From positions 1 through 64,000 of the forward strand of contig JAFGMO010000055.1 in assembly GCA_016927475.1 (NCBI GenBank): 64,000 nucleotides of DNA, written 5' to 3'. The position numbers and the translations under genes were made by a program. The notes under the pieces were generated by a model, which saw nothing but the letters and a program-made list of their open reading frames with translations, ran no database searches and was not told where the DNA came from. The DNA comes from Candidatus Aminicenantota bacterium (GTDB lineage Bacteria; Acidobacteriota; Aminicenantia; Aminicenantales; Aminicenantaceae). Shown here one piece after another: positions 25,622 through 34,811 of this stretch (its first letter is position 1; each line of letters begins with the position of its first letter).

Positions 25622-27639
25622 AAAAAATGACGGTCGAATCCTTTTCCTTGCAGAATTTACCACTCGTAACAATTGTCACCCCATCCTTGAACCAGAGTCG
25701 GTTTGTCGAGGAAACGATCAAATCGGTTGTGCAACAGGATTACCCCCATATCGAGTATTGGATCATCGACGGCGGAAGCGCTGACAACAGCATAGAAATC
25801 ATCCAAAAATACGCGAAAAAATATAAATTTATCAAGTGGATCTCAGAAAAAGACAAAGGTCAGAGTCATGCCATCAATAAAGGATTCAAAAGAGCAAAGG
25901 GAGAGGTCGTGGCATGGTTAAATTCCGATGACACTTATGAACCGGGAGCAATAAGGAAAACCGTAGAGGTCATGGTGTCTCATCCTGATTACAAGCTGGT
26001 ATACGGAGAGGCTTACATCATCGATGAAAAGGGCAAGAAAATTGGTGTTTTTCCGCATACAGAGAAAATATTCAACTATAAAAGGCTTGTCTTTGTTTCA
26101 GACTATATTATGCAGCCGTCAGCTTTCGTAAGAAGAGATGTTTTCAAAGAGATCGGTTATCTGAATGAGAAGCTGCATTGGTGTATGGATTGGGATTTTT
26201 GGATAAGAATAGCAAAAAGATATCCTGTGGGTTATGTTCCCTGTTTTACAGCGAACACCCGAGACTATTGTCAGACGAAAACGAGATCGGGCGGAAAAAG
26301 ACGTGTGAAGGAAATTGCTACTATGATCCGAAAACATACGGGGAGGAAATATCCTCCCGCCTACTTTATCTATGGATCGGAACTCCTTACAAATAGCACA
26401 AACAAAAATTGGCTGATGAGAAACTTGAAGAAAAGTAAATTCATTCGTTTTTTCTGGAATTTACTCATAGATAAGTTCAAATATATTTATTCTGACAGCT
26501 GGGTGTCTAAAGAGATCGAAGTCACTTTTTTTGGTTCCAAGAGCCGATTCATGCTCGAGGGTTTTCTTAATCCAAGAATATTACCTATCAGGTTTGATTT
26601 ATTCGTAAATATGCAAAAGATTCAATCTAAACACATTACGCACAAAGGTTTATTTCTGCTCAGAACAGAGATTCCAGACAGAATTACCACTCAAGGACGT
26701 AATTCTCTGCGAATAAGAAGCTCAAAAACCTTTATCCCGGGGCCGGAAGACAAAAGAAGATTGTCTTTTAGATTGATCGAATTTTCATTTGACAGAACAA
26801 AAGAGCGCAATCAATGGCCGTTAATATCCGTTATCATTGTTTCCAATAAACGAGGAGAATTCATAGAGGAAACAATAAAGTCTGTTGTCGAACAAAATTA
26901 TCCATGCAAAGAACTCATCTTAGTTTGTGGAAGCAAGGATAAAAATGTTGATATCATAAAAAAATATAACAAAGATTATCCGTTTATAAGATGGGTATTC
27001 CAAAAGAAAAAAGGACGGAGCCATTTTTTTAACAAAGGAATGAGAATGGCTGAAGGTGAGATCGTTTCCTGCTTGGGTTCTCAAGACACCTATGAACCCG
27101 GAGCATTGGAGACAGCCGCTGAATTTTTTTTGGAAAATCCGCAGGAAATGTTCATGAACGGCATAGGACATCTTATTGATGGCAAAAGAAACCCTATCAA
27201 GCAGCCCCTTAACGGCTCAACGAATAACAAAAAGTTATTCAGAGAAAACAGCATTTGCCGGCCGGCTGCTTTTTGGAAAAAAACCATCATTGACTACATA
27301 GGCGATTTTTATGAAGACTTCGACTATGCTATGGATTATGACTACTGGATCAGGGTCTCTAAATATTTCAGATTGAATTTTGTGAACAAGCATATGGCCA
27401 ACATACGGATTCAGAATAATTTGGAATCCGCCCGGATTTTAAAAGACAACCGCGAGATACTCAATGTTTTGAAAAGAAATTACGGAACGATAAGCTGGCG
27501 TAGGGCCCTGATATTTGGTGAAGTCTATGCCAAGCATAGGCTGAATTTAAGAAAAAATTCTTTTCTCGAAGATATTTTTTTTAAGACCATGGTCTTGTTG
27601 GTGGCAGTCTATAAAAAAACACATTATTTAATGACATGA
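25618..27639 (+). CDS. Tandem-domain family 2 glycosyltransferase
   Basis: 673-aa protein with two GT-A domains. Domain 1 (about 12-235) has TIVTPSLNQSRFVEETIKSV, IDGGSADNS, and DxD as LNSDDTYEPGA, plus CMDWDFWIRIAKRY. Domain 2 (about 398-620) is a clear internal copy: SVIIVSNKRGEFIEETIKSV, EPGALETAAEFF and MDYDYWIRVSKYF, but its metal motif is LGSQDTYEPGA, missing the first Asp. A beta-rich spacer of about 120 residues (around 300-390) separates them. Domain 1 is probably active; domain 2 may be structural or bind acceptor. It starts at GTG, coupled to the ATPase gene. Confidence 0.85.
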   Translation: MKKMTVESFSLQNLPLVTIVTPSLNQSRFVEETIKSVVQQDYPHIEYWIIDGGSADNSIEIIQKYAKKYKFIKWISEKDKGQSHAINKGFKRAKGEVVAWLNSDDTYEPGAIRKTVEVMVSHPDYKLVYGEAYIIDEKGKKIGVFPHTEKIFNYKRLVFVSDYIMQPSAFVRRDVFKEIGYLNEKLHWCMDWDFWIRIAKRYPVGYVPCFTANTRDYCQTKTRSGGKRRVKEIATMIRKHTGRKYPPAYFIYGSELLTNSTNKNWLMRNLKKSKFIRFFWNLLIDKFKYIYSDSWVSKEIEVTFFGSKSRFMLEGFLNPRILPIRFDLFVNMQKIQSKHITHKGLFLLRTEIPDRITTQGRNSLRIRSSKTFIPGPEDKRRLSFRLIEFSFDRTKERNQWPLISVIIVSNKRGEFIEETIKSVVEQNYPCKELILVCGSKDKNVDIIKKYNKDYPFIRWVFQKKKGRSHFFNKGMRMAEGEIVSCLGSQDTYEPGALETAAEFFLENPQEMFMNGIGHLIDGKRNPIKQPLNGSTNNKKLFRENSICRPAAFWKKTIIDYIGDFYEDFDYAMDYDYWIRVSKYFRLNFVNKHMANIRIQNNLESARILKDNREILNVLKRNYGTISWRRALIFGEVYAKHRLNLRKNSFLEDIFFKTMVLLVAVYKKTHYLMT

Positions 27640-27702
27640 TACACACCGCATCAGCGCTGAAAGCCCCCTATGGCCTGAGGTGAAACAACAGGATTTTCGG
27701 AT

Positions 27703-30468
27703 ATGATCGGAGTCATTTATGCCCTGATATCTCTTTTTTTTATGTTTGTTTCAGGCTATCCGCTTTCGTGCATACTCCTTTCAAAAAAAGAGAAGAATCT
27801 CAAGCTTGTTCTTTCGCCTCTCCTGGGATTATGTGCGGATGCTCTTCTTTTTTATGTTCTCGGATTTTATTTGAATCTTCCTTCTAAAATCAGTGCATTG
27901 ATAATTTTGATCATCGTGATGATCCTCAATTTGATTGTCTTGTTACCTTCAAAACAGTATTTGAATTTCAAGAGAATGAGATTGTATCCTCTCCTGGCAA
28001 GTTTTGTGTATCTCGTAATGCTCTCTTTCCCATTTTTCAAGGTGGGGATCAACTATATGTCCGTATGGAACGAGGACTTTTTCGGTTATGTCACAGTCGC
28101 TGACTACTTAAAAGAACATACAGTTAATGAAAAAATATCTCCGGATTTCATGGAAGATCACCCTGTCAATATCCGTGTGTCCGCCGTTGTCCAGGATCAA
28201 TTTCAACGGGGTTATTATCGAATGGGACCGGAATATTATCTTTCATTTTTTTCGGTCATTCTTGATACAGATACCCGTTATTTGTTTTTCCCCATCTTGA
28301 TCTCTTTCGCCATGCTCATGCCTCTATCATTATTTTTATTTTTAAGAATCTTTCGCGTCCCTGAAAGGCTGATCATGTTTATTGTCTTCCTGCTGCCTTT
28401 TTTTAGCTTTCATTACTATGGATTTATCGTCCAGTTATTTGCGCAGGCTGCAGGCATCCCGATTTTGCTATTCTTATACTGGTGCCTAGAACGATTGTTC
28501 GATCAAAGAGCTGCTGTCGCTGGGTACGTCTTGTCATGTATTTCTCTGATCGGATTGATCATCCTTTATGTAGAGGCCCTGCCTTTCCTTGCTCCCTATT
28601 TACTTTTTCTCATGTTCTTGTGGATAAAAAAACAGAGGAGTTTCCTTAAAGATTTGAAAGTCCTTTTTTTTGTTGTTTTTGTTCTTGCTCTGTTTTTCAA
28701 TGTGAAGGTAGTACAAATATTCAAGTACCAGGTCTCGCAGTACGGCCTCAGCCATGTTATAAGCCCTGGTAAAGGCGCAGGCGTCGGGAGGCCTATCCTG
28801 TTTCCTTCTTTTCTTATGGAGACAGCCATTCCCTCTTTATGGGGAATGGTTTCGGTTCCCTTGAGTGCCTGGCCATTCTATGGTCATTCTGTGATCTTTC
28901 TGTTTGTTGTCATAATTCTTTCGATCGTCATATCCGGTTCCTTGTTTTATTGCTTAAGGCATTTTCCTTTTAAAAATAATGCTCTCTGGAGGTCAATCGC
29001 CGTGATCCTTGCCCTCGCAGTTGCCATAACATTCTTCAGGAAGCTGGACTATTTTCTATTCAAACTGATCATGTGGTTCCAATTCTATTTTTGTTCGGTG
29101 TTTGTTATCGGTATGCATGTATTCATGAAAAGAAGCGTTCATAAGAGAACCGCACTCATGTTTTTGAGTTTTCTTGTCTTTTCCTTTTTATTTTTCAATG
29201 CTGTTAACATCATTCACCTTGGAAAAGCCAGTCTTGGCGGAAGTACGGTCTGGGTTGAATGGAGGGATGCTTCAAAGATTGACCATCTTCAAGCCTTGAA
29301 CGAGGCAAAAAAGATTATCGGGAGGGAAGAGCCTTTAACAGTCATCCTCCCGGGATTTCATTCCGCCCGATGGGCATCGTATATTCTAAAGAATAACAAG
29401 TTGCTTTATCTGGTTAACAACAACAGGCATGATTTTTATACAAAATACGAAAATGAAAGTGTCGATACAGGCTGGAAGACTCGTTATCTCCTTCTTTCAG
29501 ATCCAGGAGAAGATATCTTCAGGAATAAGATCCCAGGGGAGGCAGTCGTCTGGGATGGCTCCTATTTTCTGATTGCTGATTCATGTCAGGTCTATAACTA
29601 TATCTATCCGGTCAGCACCCGGCGAGGTTTGATCCGCCAGGCCAATCCTTATATCAAAGAAATAATCGGGTGGTATCCTTATGAAATCTATCCAAAGAGT
29701 CCCTGGATGTTTGAAAGGAATGGTTTCAGATGGGTTCAGAATAACTCGGCTTTTGTTATAAAAAACATAAAAAAGGAATCCTTGAGAATCAGGATGGACC
29801 TCGAAATCTTTCAGAAATCCGGCGGCCTGAATACAAACATTGTGTTTGATGGGAAGATGATTTTTTCTGAAAACCTATCAGGCCGGGCAAAGGTATTATC
29901 TGAAGCCTTTGTCCCTCTAAAAGATGGATTAGCTAGGATAAACTTTGAGAATACCGGAAAGCCTATTAGCGAGCATAGATTCATAAGGCTGATCAACAAA
30001 GACCTCATTACGGATGAACGGGTTGTTAATGCAAGACTATCGGCGTTGGAGATCATCCCGGAATCAGAGGTTGAAAGGGATGGCTTTTTCTTCAGCCAAG
30101 ATCGATTTACCATCAAAGATATTGAGAAAAATAATTTCTTTTTTTTCGGTCTCTTTCCGGACGGATGGGCATCGCGAACAGCAGGATTTTCCTTTGACCT
30201 GAGGAATAAAAGGGCATTGCTGTACAAGATCAGCGTGCCGTGCTCTCATCTCTGTAAAGACTTGTCCATCGACTTTATTTTCGATAAAAAGACGGTGAAA
30301 ACCATACATATTGCCGGGCCGGGGGAATATGTGGCCGAGATCCCCATCGATGTTGAATTCCAGAAGATCACGACTTTAAAGATTATAGCAGACAGAGCAT
30401 TTGAGATAGGCAAGAAGGACAAAAGAGAAGCAGCATATTTTTTCAAAGAAGGGGAGTTCATTAGATGA
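27703..30468 (+). CDS. Large polytopic membrane protein, GT-C glycosyltransferase-like
   Basis: 921-aa protein with about a dozen hydrophobic helices in residues 1-500, then a soluble, beta-rich C-terminal half. The first long loop has an acidic pair (SVWNEDFFGYVTVADYL), the usual place of the catalytic acid in GT-C enzymes that use lipid-linked sugars. No named family is certain. The C-terminal part includes a beta-sandwich-like stretch (LRIRMDLEIFQKSGGL, ARINFENTG, RLSALEIIPE) that resembles the spacer of the preceding transferase. It ends the polysaccharide cluster and is the best candidate for a membrane sugar-transfer step. Confidence 0.65.
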   Translation: MIGVIYALISLFFMFVSGYPLSCILLSKKEKNLKLVLSPLLGLCADALLFYVLGFYLNLPSKISALIILIIVMILNLIVLLPSKQYLNFKRMRLYPLLASFVYLVMLSFPFFKVGINYMSVWNEDFFGYVTVADYLKEHTVNEKISPDFMEDHPVNIRVSAVVQDQFQRGYYRMGPEYYLSFFSVILDTDTRYLFFPILISFAMLMPLSLFLFLRIFRVPERLIMFIVFLLPFFSFHYYGFIVQLFAQAAGIPILLFLYWCLERLFDQRAAVAGYVLSCISLIGLIILYVEALPFLAPYLLFLMFLWIKKQRSFLKDLKVLFFVVFVLALFFNVKVVQIFKYQVSQYGLSHVISPGKGAGVGRPILFPSFLMETAIPSLWGMVSVPLSAWPFYGHSVIFLFVVIILSIVISGSLFYCLRHFPFKNNALWRSIAVILALAVAITFFRKLDYFLFKLIMWFQFYFCSVFVIGMHVFMKRSVHKRTALMFLSFLVFSFLFFNAVNIIHLGKASLGGSTVWVEWRDASKIDHLQALNEAKKIIGREEPLTVILPGFHSARWASYILKNNKLLYLVNNNRHDFYTKYENESVDTGWKTRYLLLSDPGEDIFRNKIPGEAVVWDGSYFLIADSCQVYNYIYPVSTRRGLIRQANPYIKEIIGWYPYEIYPKSPWMFERNGFRWVQNNSAFVIKNIKKESLRIRMDLEIFQKSGGLNTNIVFDGKMIFSENLSGRAKVLSEAFVPLKDGLARINFENTGKPISEHRFIRLINKDLITDERVVNARLSALEIIPESEVERDGFFFSQDRFTIKDIEKNNFFFFGLFPDGWASRTAGFSFDLRNKRALLYKISVPCSHLCKDLSIDFIFDKKTVKTIHIAGPGEYVAEIPIDVEFQKITTLKIIADRAFEIGKKDKREAAYFFKEGEFIR

Positions 30469-30644
30469 GGATTCCGACGAATCCTCCTGGGATTCAACCT
30501 TCGCTCAGCATATTCGTGAAAAAAAACACTATCATTAGAATCCCGATACCGGATATCGGATTATCCCCCTCAAACATCCTACATTATTCAGGCTATTTTT
30601 CTGCAGATCATTCCTTCGATTTATTATCCTCGTTCTTTTTCTAG
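30465..30644 (+). CDS. Possible 59-aa ORF overlapping the end of the GT-C-like gene
   Basis: An ATG overlaps the stop of the 921-aa ORF (ATGA) and opens 59 codons, MRIPTNPPGIQPSLSIFV and on to HSFDLLSSFFF. The coupling geometry is typical for operons, but composition is not convincing and the end overlaps the small zinc-ribbon gene on the other strand. It may be the truncated start of a former next gene. Function unknown. Confidence 0.2.
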   Translation: MRIPTNPPGIQPSLSIFVKKNTIIRIPIPDIGLSPSNILHYSGYFSADHSFDLLSSFFF

Positions 30645-30766
30645 TAATCAAGACAGGCCGTATTGAAAAAATGAAGGACGTAATCCTCTCCTTCAGCATG
30701 GACAGACGCGGACTTCGGAATCATTTTCTTGCAAACATGGCAAGGAATTTTTTCTTCTTCCTTCAT
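30641..30766 (-). CDS. Small zinc-ribbon-like protein (DUF3330-like), 41 aa
   Basis: Too short for the ORF track. After a good ribosome site (AGAGGAAAATTC) it reads MKEEEKIPCHVCKKMIPKSA, then SVHAEGEDYVLHFFNTACLDY and a TAG. The PCxVCxKxIPKS...EGEDYVLHFxxxxC layout matches small DUF3330-type metal-binding proteins in which CxxC and a later Cys/His bind zinc. Here the second Cys pair is reduced to one Cys (FNTACLDY), so the end may be truncated or altered. The role is unknown; homologues are often found beside redox or metal genes. Confidence 0.6.
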   Translation of the reverse strand: MKEEEKIPCHVCKKMIPKSASVHAEGEDYVLHFFNTACLDY

Positions 30767-30909
30767 GAATTTTCCTCTTCTTTGTTTTTTTTATCAAATA
30801 TCAACATGGTGCTATTATCAAGATTTGACTTTTGATTAAGGTGAAATTATCTCATGGTATCGGCATTTTCTATGAACAACGCAGGATAATTTAAAGAAGC
30901 CGATCAGTA

Positions 30910-33450
30910 CTATTCATAGCGGAGAGCATATGCAGGATCTGTCCGGGCCGCTCTTAGTGCATAAAAACTGAAGGCACATACAGCCATAGCGTAGGCTAAA
31001 ATACCGGCCAAAAAAAAGATCCACAAACTGATGTCTGTTCGGTAAGCATAGTGGTTCAACATTCTGCGGACGAAAATGTAGCTTATCGGCCATGAGACTA
31101 TATTGGCCAAACCGATTAAGAGGAAAAATTCTTTGGATACAATGTAAACAACATTTATAATTGAAGCTCCGAGCACTTTTCTCACACCGATTTCCTTAGT
31201 CTTCCTTTCGGCCATAAAGGCTGATAATCCGAATATTCCCAGACAAGAAATGATCATGGCAATGAACGAAAAATATTTGAGAAGGCGGCCCGTTCTCTGC
31301 TCCGACGTATAATAGCTTTCAAATTTTTCATCGAGAAACGAATATCTGAAGGGATAATCCGGAGCAAAATGTTTCCATGTATCCTCGATCTCACTTAAGG
31401 CCGTTTGCACATAATCCGATTTTACCCGGATAAAAACATAGCGAAAAGCCCATTCCCGATTTTGAGTAAGGACTAAAGGTTCGATCTCTTGCTGAAGAGG
31501 CTTTAAGTGAAAATTTTTTATGACACCGATAATTTCGCCTTCGTTTTCCCATATGGAGAACATCTTTCCGACGGGTTTTTCAAGTCCCATAAATTTTACA
31601 GCCTCTTCATTGACGATGTAGTTCTGCCGGTCACTCGTTAGATCAGCCGAAAAATTCCTCCCATGAATTATTTCCATCTCAAAAGTGTTGATATAATCTT
31701 CATCCACTGTGGCAAAGCGCATGGCTTTGTATTGATCCGGCCCTCTTCCTTCCCAATACACGGGATTATAATTACTGACATAAACGGGAGAGTTCGATGC
31801 AGCCGTGACATTAACAATCGAATTTAACGTCAAAAGCTCTGCTTTAAAAGATGGGTACCTGGAATTTATCGCATCATTCACGGGAAGGGTGACGATTTGT
31901 TGTCTGTTGAATCCGAGGTCCTTATTGCGAACAAAATGCAGCTGCTTGATAACCATCAACGTGGAAATAACAAGACAGATGGTAACCGTGAAATGGAAAA
32001 CAATAAGGATTTTTCTCAACGCATGTTTGGAAGCATCAGCGGAGAGCGAACCTTTCAAAACCTTAACCGGATGGAACCGGGAAAGATACAGGGCAGGATA
32101 TCCTCCCGATATCATTGCCGTTAAAAAAAGCACGGTGGCTAATCCCACACCAAAAAACAAGAAATTTTCCGGGGGAAACGTCAGGTTTTTCTGGGAGACA
32201 TCTCTGAATAGCGGTAGAAAAAGAAAAACGAGAACAATCGCCATAAGAAAAGCCATTATCGAAAACAGGCTGGATTCCCCTAAAAACTGTTTGATGATTT
32301 GAAAACGTTTGGCTCCTACGACCTTCCGTATTCCCACTTCTTGAGCGCGTGTGCTTCCTCTTGCCGTCGACAGGTTTATAAAATTGATACAGGCAAGAAG
32401 CAGAATGAAAAAGGCGATAACGGAAAACAAAATAACATAGATAATGGGACCTCCCCCATTTAAGGAATAAAGATGGATTCGGGAAAAAGGTTGGATACCG
32501 GCAATCTTTTCTTCGTCAGTTCTTTTATCATATTTCATAATAATGCCGGATATTTTATCTTGAAATAATCCCGGGGAAGTTTGCTTATCAAGCTGAATGA
32601 AAGAGTTGGATTCAACGGCCCAACTGTTGAGTCTTTCTTCACCAAGAATTTGTACCGGGAGGAGAATATCAAAGCTTAAATGGGAATTTTCCGGAACATT
32701 TCTGATGATTCCGGTTACGGATATTGGAAATTGTCCATTGACGGTTAGAGTCTTTCCCACCGCATTCTCCCGGCCGAAATATTTTTCGGCGGTCCTTTCC
32801 GTTATGACTCCTGAAGCAAGCGTGGGAAAGGCTGAGAAAGTATCTCCCTGGAGAAAAGGAAAAGTGAACATTTTAAAAAAATCTTCATCCACCATGGCTG
32901 CTGTCTCATAATATTGTGTTTTTTCGTTGGCTATTTGAAGGGTTGTCGTCCGGTATCTCGTGAAAGCGCGCACTTCGGGAAATTCATTTTTCAACGCAGG
33001 AGCGATAGCCCATGGAGTTTCGGACGACCACTTCCCATCAAATCTCATGATAATCTTGTAGATATTTTCGGCGTTTTTATGGAACTTATCATAACTGAGT
33101 TCGTCCTGTACCCAGAGCATAATAAGGATACAACAGGCCATGCCAACGGAAAGTCCAAAAAGATTGAGGAAAGAAAAAACCTTATGCTTTTTGAAAACTC
33201 TCGCTGCTATTTTGATATGGTGGGTTATCATTTCCAAACTCCAAAAAAGTGAATTTTTTACAAAAGAAGGAACCGATAGTAATATTTGAATCCAAATCCA
33301 AACTTTTGCTCTGAAGAATCCTTTTTTTCTGGCTATATCATGGAATATTTCTTCGAAATCCCCCATGATTGTTTCCGGATGTTTGTGATTCAACAATAAT
33401 CTCAAGACCGTTTTTTCAAAAGAAGAAGGTTTATTATTCTTTCTTCTCAT
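30910..33450 (-). CDS. FtsX/MacB-type ABC transporter permease with N-terminal prefix domain
   Basis: 846-aa permease. An approximately 80-residue cytoplasmic prefix (VLRLLLNHKHPETIMGDFEEI) precedes the first helix. Two MacB-like periplasmic domains (WVQDELSYDKFHKNAENIYKI; later IVNEEAVKFMGLEKPVGKMF) are each followed by an FtsX core (INLSTARGSTRAQEVGIRKVVGAKR; AERKTKEIGVRKVLGAS). It ends with the family tail ARTDPAYALRYE. Such permeases need a separate MacB-type ATPase and drive export or mechanotransmission. None is encoded here. The padR gene lies upstream on the same strand, but repeat copy 2 sits between them, and the GCAGGA ribosome site overlaps the repeat end. Confidence 0.9.
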   Translation of the reverse strand: MRRKNNKPSSFEKTVLRLLLNHKHPETIMGDFEEIFHDIARKKGFFRAKVWIWIQILLSVPSFVKNSLFWSLEMITHHIKIAARVFKKHKVFSFLNLFGLSVGMACCILIMLWVQDELSYDKFHKNAENIYKIIMRFDGKWSSETPWAIAPALKNEFPEVRAFTRYRTTTLQIANEKTQYYETAAMVDEDFFKMFTFPFLQGDTFSAFPTLASGVITERTAEKYFGRENAVGKTLTVNGQFPISVTGIIRNVPENSHLSFDILLPVQILGEERLNSWAVESNSFIQLDKQTSPGLFQDKISGIIMKYDKRTDEEKIAGIQPFSRIHLYSLNGGGPIIYVILFSVIAFFILLLACINFINLSTARGSTRAQEVGIRKVVGAKRFQIIKQFLGESSLFSIMAFLMAIVLVFLFLPLFRDVSQKNLTFPPENFLFFGVGLATVLFLTAMISGGYPALYLSRFHPVKVLKGSLSADASKHALRKILIVFHFTVTICLVISTLMVIKQLHFVRNKDLGFNRQQIVTLPVNDAINSRYPSFKAELLTLNSIVNVTAASNSPVYVSNYNPVYWEGRGPDQYKAMRFATVDEDYINTFEMEIIHGRNFSADLTSDRQNYIVNEEAVKFMGLEKPVGKMFSIWENEGEIIGVIKNFHLKPLQQEIEPLVLTQNREWAFRYVFIRVKSDYVQTALSEIEDTWKHFAPDYPFRYSFLDEKFESYYTSEQRTGRLLKYFSFIAMIISCLGIFGLSAFMAERKTKEIGVRKVLGASIINVVYIVSKEFFLLIGLANIVSWPISYIFVRRMLNHYAYRTDISLWIFFLAGILAYAMAVCAFSFYALRAARTDPAYALRYE

Positions 33451-33461
33451 CGTTTATCTAT

Positions 33462-33688
33462 CCTGCATTATTCATAAATTTGGCCGACACCAACAGATAA
33501 TTTAAATAGTATATGTCATTTAAAAGAATTCTATGGCAACATTGATAATGAAACATCGGCCAAATTTACCTTTCAGGTAAGCCAATCTTACCGCATCTGC
33601 TTTGTTGCAGCCTGTTCGAGGTGCCAAGCACAGCTTCACAGGCTGACGCCTCCCATCTGCGGCAAGCTTGGTTTGTGAATAATACAGG
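33462..33688 (+). repeat. Structured intergenic repeat element, copy 2
   Basis: Full copy, forward orientation. Ends CCTGCATTATTCA and TGAATAATACAGG pair. Left stem AAATTTGGCCGA pairs perfectly with TCGGCCAAATTT. The GC-rich core follows: CTTACCGCA with TGCGGCAAG, AGCCTGT with ACAGGCT, and apical GTGCCAAGCAC. It is most similar to copy 1, including the loop GACACCAACAGATAATTT. It lies between a padR gene and the permease gene it normally precedes directly, so it interrupts or has become part of that operon. Confidence 0.87.
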
Positions 33689-33740
33689 CTATGAATGACA
33701 ACTTCCGCAAACATAAGAATAACTTCAAACTTTGTCATCT

Positions 33741-34061
33741 TTACTTAAGAGATAATTCCGGAAGGTCTTTCCAGAATACTTGATAAATCTTCCTGATTTC
33801 CTCAAGCTGCTTCAGACCCTCTTTGGTTAGTTCATAATAGCGCTTGCTTTTTCCCCCTCGTTCGGATGTGTATTCGGCCAGATGGGAAGAGAGAAAACCT
33901 TTGTTCTCAAGCCTGTCAAGGGGAATATAGATGGCCCCTATTGACCAGTATTTTCCCGTCATCTGAATGATGTATTTTCGAATATTGACACCATAAGGTT
34001 CCTCTTTCATTTTCCAGATGGTCAAAAGAACTAATTCTTCAGGTCTTGACAAATATTTCAT
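33741..34061 (-). CDS. PadR-family transcriptional regulator
   Basis: 106-aa winged-helix regulator: LTIWKMKEEPYGVNIRKYI (first helices), SIGAIYIPLDRLENKGFL (recognition helix and turn), then the wing KSKRYYELTKEGLKQLEEI. It regulates the adjacent permease gene in this very common PadR-permease pairing. The start at 34061 is used because AAGGAG lies 10 nt upstream; the track's ATG at 34082 would precede that site. A perfect 15-bp palindrome (TTCTATAATATAGAA) lies just upstream and suggests autoregulation. Repeat copy 2 separates it from the permease. Confidence 0.9.
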   Translation of the reverse strand: MKYLSRPEELVLLTIWKMKEEPYGVNIRKYIIQMTGKYWSIGAIYIPLDRLENKGFLSSHLAEYTSERGGKSKRYYELTKEGLKQLEEIRKIYQVFWKDLPELSLK

Positions 34062-34085
34062 TCCCCTATTTCTCCTTATCATAAT

Positions 34086-34100
34086 TTCTATAATATAGAA
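34086..34100. promoter_or_regulatory. Candidate PadR operator
   Basis: The 15-bp sequence TTCTATAATATAGAA has perfect 7-bp arms around one base and lies 25-40 nt upstream of the padR start. Its position and symmetry fit an operator for a dimeric PadR protein acting on its own promoter. Binding is inferred, not shown. Confidence 0.5.
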
Positions 34101-34227
34101 TAATTAAGCAAAAAAGTCAATTCATTTTTGCAATATTCGGGAACTTCAGCCGACTTTTTCGATGTCTAAGGGAGGAAAGGAGTGGATTCTTAATCGGAGT
34201 CATTCGGGGGAGTATGAGGAAATTGAA

Positions 34228-34750
34228 TTATTTTCTATGAACAGCCTTATGTTCATACCAGAGTGATTCAAAAAATGTCTTTCTTATAATTTCCTCGAAT
34301 CCGTCAACTGTCAGCTCCTGTTGCAAAAGAAGATGTATTTTTATTCCTATTGATAAGGAAATGATGAGATTCGCCATATAATTAGGGTCAATATCTTTTC
34401 TGATCTCATTTTTTCTCTGCCAGTATTTTATGAGATTGATAAGGGGCTCAGACAAGGTTTTAAATTCTTCCTGCATGATTATGCGGACTACATTATTTCT
34501 CGTGGCTTCACAATAAGTCTCAAGATCGATAGATCCATAAGTTCTGAAAGAAGCGCTTTTGTAAATATTGAAAAACAATTCGAATAATTTCTGGAAGCTT
34601 TCCATGGCATTTTTACACTCTTTGAGTCTATCTAAAATATCTCTTTTGTCCTTCTGTGCCTGTCTGGTTATGGCAGCAAGAATTTCTTCCTTGCTTTTAT
34701 AATAATTATAAACAGCGCCCAATATTTGGCTGTTATACCGAATATAAAAA
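34228..34750 (-). pseudogene. Truncated TetR-family regulator (HTH mostly lost)
   Basis: Recognisable TetR sequence starts only at the end of the helix-turn-helix (GAVYNYYKSKEEILAAI) and continues through a ligand-binding domain (FQKLFELFFNIYKSASF, VRIIMQEEFKTL, YMANLIISLSIGIKIH) to the stop at 34228. The first about 30 residues, holding most of the DNA-binding motif, are missing. The 245-aa track ORF reads instead through the antisense-frame remains of a permease tail (SQSGQLSAL), which is not TetR sequence. Two hairpins lie at the junction. I call it a 5'-truncated pseudogene. Confidence 0.75.
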
Positions 34751-34807
34751 TGTCTATGGCCTAGCCAAATCTCATAGACATCTAAGTGAGTCAAGCAAAG
34801 ACTTGAC
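34750..34807. repeat. Two hairpins at the TetR/permease junction
   Basis: ATGTCTATG and CATAGACAT form a perfect 9-bp stem with a 14-nt loop. Just after it GTCAAG and CTTGAC form a perfect 6-bp stem around CAAAGA. They lie exactly between the truncated TetR gene and the permease fragment. No T-tract follows, so they are not a clear terminator. They could be hairpin ends left by an IS200/IS605-like element, but no transposase is present. Confidence 0.35.
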
Positions 34808-34811
34808 CACG

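Noticed and set aside
31805-32302. 165-aa plus ORF inside the permease gene
   Set aside because: Antisense shadow; the permease frame is complete and conserved.
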